A stretch of 64,000 nucleotides of DNA from Acinetobacter radioresistens DSM 6976 = NBRC 102413 = CIP 103788 (GTDB lineage Bacteria > Pseudomonadota > Gammaproteobacteria > Pseudomonadales > Moraxellaceae). Under the pieces are notes generated by a model. It was not told the origin of the DNA. It ran no database searches and was given only the letters and a program-made list of their open reading frames with translations. The stretch spans positions 1,612,001 to 1,676,000 of the forward strand of contig NZ_AP019740.1 of the NCBI RefSeq assembly GCF_006757745.1, read 5' to 3'. This document shows, piece by piece, positions 63,385 through 64,000 of this stretch (within the stretch, counting starts at the first letter, position 1; each line of letters begins with the position of its first letter). The position numbers were made by a program, and so were the translations under genes.

Positions 63385-64000
63385 ATGCGTTATGCCGATC
63401 CTAATCAACCTGGTTCAAAAGTTCAGTTCAAAGCTCAATATGACAACTTCATTGGGGGAGAATGGGTAGCTCCGGTAAAAGGAGAATACTTCGAAAATAT
63501 CTCGCCAGTCGATGGCAAAGTCTTTACTAAAGTTGCCCGCTCTTCTGTTGAAGATATTGAACTTGCTCTCGATGCCGCGCATAAGGCCAAAGAGCAATGG
63601 AATCGCTCGTCACCAACAACACGCTCAAACCTGCTTCTCAAAATTGCAGATCGCCTAGAAGCCAACCTTGAACAACTCGCTGTAGCAGAAACCTGGGATA
63701 ATGGCAAGCCTATCCGTGAAACCCTAGCAGCCGACATTCCACTGGCAATTGATCATTTCCGTTATTTCGCCAGCTGTATCCGTGCTCAGGAAGGCGGAAT
63801 TTCTGAAATTGATGAAGATACTATTGCCTATCATTTTCATGAGCCGCTTGGTGTAGTCGGCCAGATTATTCCATGGAACTTTCCCATCCTGATGGCAGCA
63901 TGGAAGATTGCACCTGCGCTAGCAGCCGGTAACTGTATCGTACTAAAACCGGCTGAACAGACACCAGTCAGTATTCTGGTCCTGGCTGAACTGATTCAGG
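63385..64000 (+). CDS. NAD-dependent aldehyde dehydrogenase (3' end beyond window)
   Basis: First 205 codons; the frame is open to the right edge. Typical ALDH N-terminus of the AldB/ExaC (acetaldehyde dehydrogenase II) group: [20 protein letters not shown] (20 residues), [49 protein letters not shown] (20 residues) and [13 protein letters not shown]. The catalytic Cys lies outside the window. ATG 63385 has AAAGGAAG 6-7 bases upstream. Divergent from the GAF regulator. Confidence 0.93.
   Translation, partial: MRYADPNQPGSKVQFKAQYDNFIGGEWVAPVKGEYFENISPVDGKVFTKVARSSVEDIELALDAAHKAKEQWNRSSPTTRSNLLLKIADRLEANLEQLAVAETWDNGKPIRETLAADIPLAIDHFRYFASCIRAQEGGISEIDEDTIAYHFHEPLGVVGQIIPWNFPILMAAWKIAPALAAGNCIVLKPAEQTPVSILVLAELIQ

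Noticed and set aside
1..64000. CRISPR arrays, tRNA or rRNA genes, insertion sequences, phage genes
   Set aside because: Looked for regular direct repeats, cloverleaf-like sequences and transposase or integrase motifs; none seen.

Overview
The window looks like chromosomal DNA of an Acinetobacter species (Moraxellaceae). The evidence is protein character (an AceI/AceR chlorhexidine efflux pair, Acinetobacter-type TrmA, GlnS and DnaX, benzoate transporter) together with a moderately AT-rich base composition. It is mostly ordinary housekeeping and catabolic chromosome. I saw no rRNA, tRNA, CRISPR array, transposase or prophage gene.

Layout. 1-7.4 kb: end of a Sir2 deacylase gene; a heavy-metal-type two-component system facing a secreted GlcG/HbpS protein and a periplasmic hydroxyisourate hydrolase; a TonB-dependent receptor closely resembling the PQQ receptor PqqU/YncD; TrmA. 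7.6-15.5 kb: a rearranged Rut uracil-degradation cluster (rutD-rutE, a 0.8 kb gap, then rutA-B-C-F-G plus a hydroxyacid dehydrogenase), all on the minus strand. 15.6-30.2 kb: LRAT-domain protein, membrane protein, glnS, ppiB, lpxH, nitroreductase, fba, pgk, DUF2237-maf, RoxA-type ribosomal oxygenase, FMN glutamate synthase-like protein, TehB. 30.2-38 kb: an overlapping minus-strand operon (LMW tyrosine phosphatase, murB, YdcF/ElyC-like protein, lipase-like hydrolase), a Fe-alcohol dehydrogenase plus thioesterase pair, and dnaX. 38-44.5 kb: methyltransferase, EstB-like esterase, then a MaoC hydratase / large FabG / divergent thiolase module. 44.7-52 kb: aceI/aceR, transaldolase, three transporters, an RDD protein and an AT-rich 1.7 kb stretch with small genes, then a universal stress protein. 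52-64 kb: pepN, an unrecognised zinc-knuckle protein, thiM, a nonsense-interrupted CHMI gene, a Pif1-like helicase, and an alcohol/aldehyde oxidation cluster (Fe-ADH, hydrolase, GAF regulator, aldehyde dehydrogenase running off the right edge).

The most notable observations are: the catalytic arginine of the LMW phosphatase is replaced by cysteine through one base; a CHMI gene carries a single in-frame TAG; the same 11-bp-period direct repeat (GGTWGG-N5-GGTWGG) lies upstream of the alcohol dehydrogenase and in the regulator/aldehyde dehydrogenase intergenic region; the thiolase-FabG-MaoC module repeats the fadA2-fabG4-htdX layout of Mycobacterium; and two unlisted tiny membrane-peptide genes occur in the 50-51.5 kb AT-rich stretch. 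I did not find a clearly new multi-gene system; the candidates for novelty are individual genes and regulatory sites.
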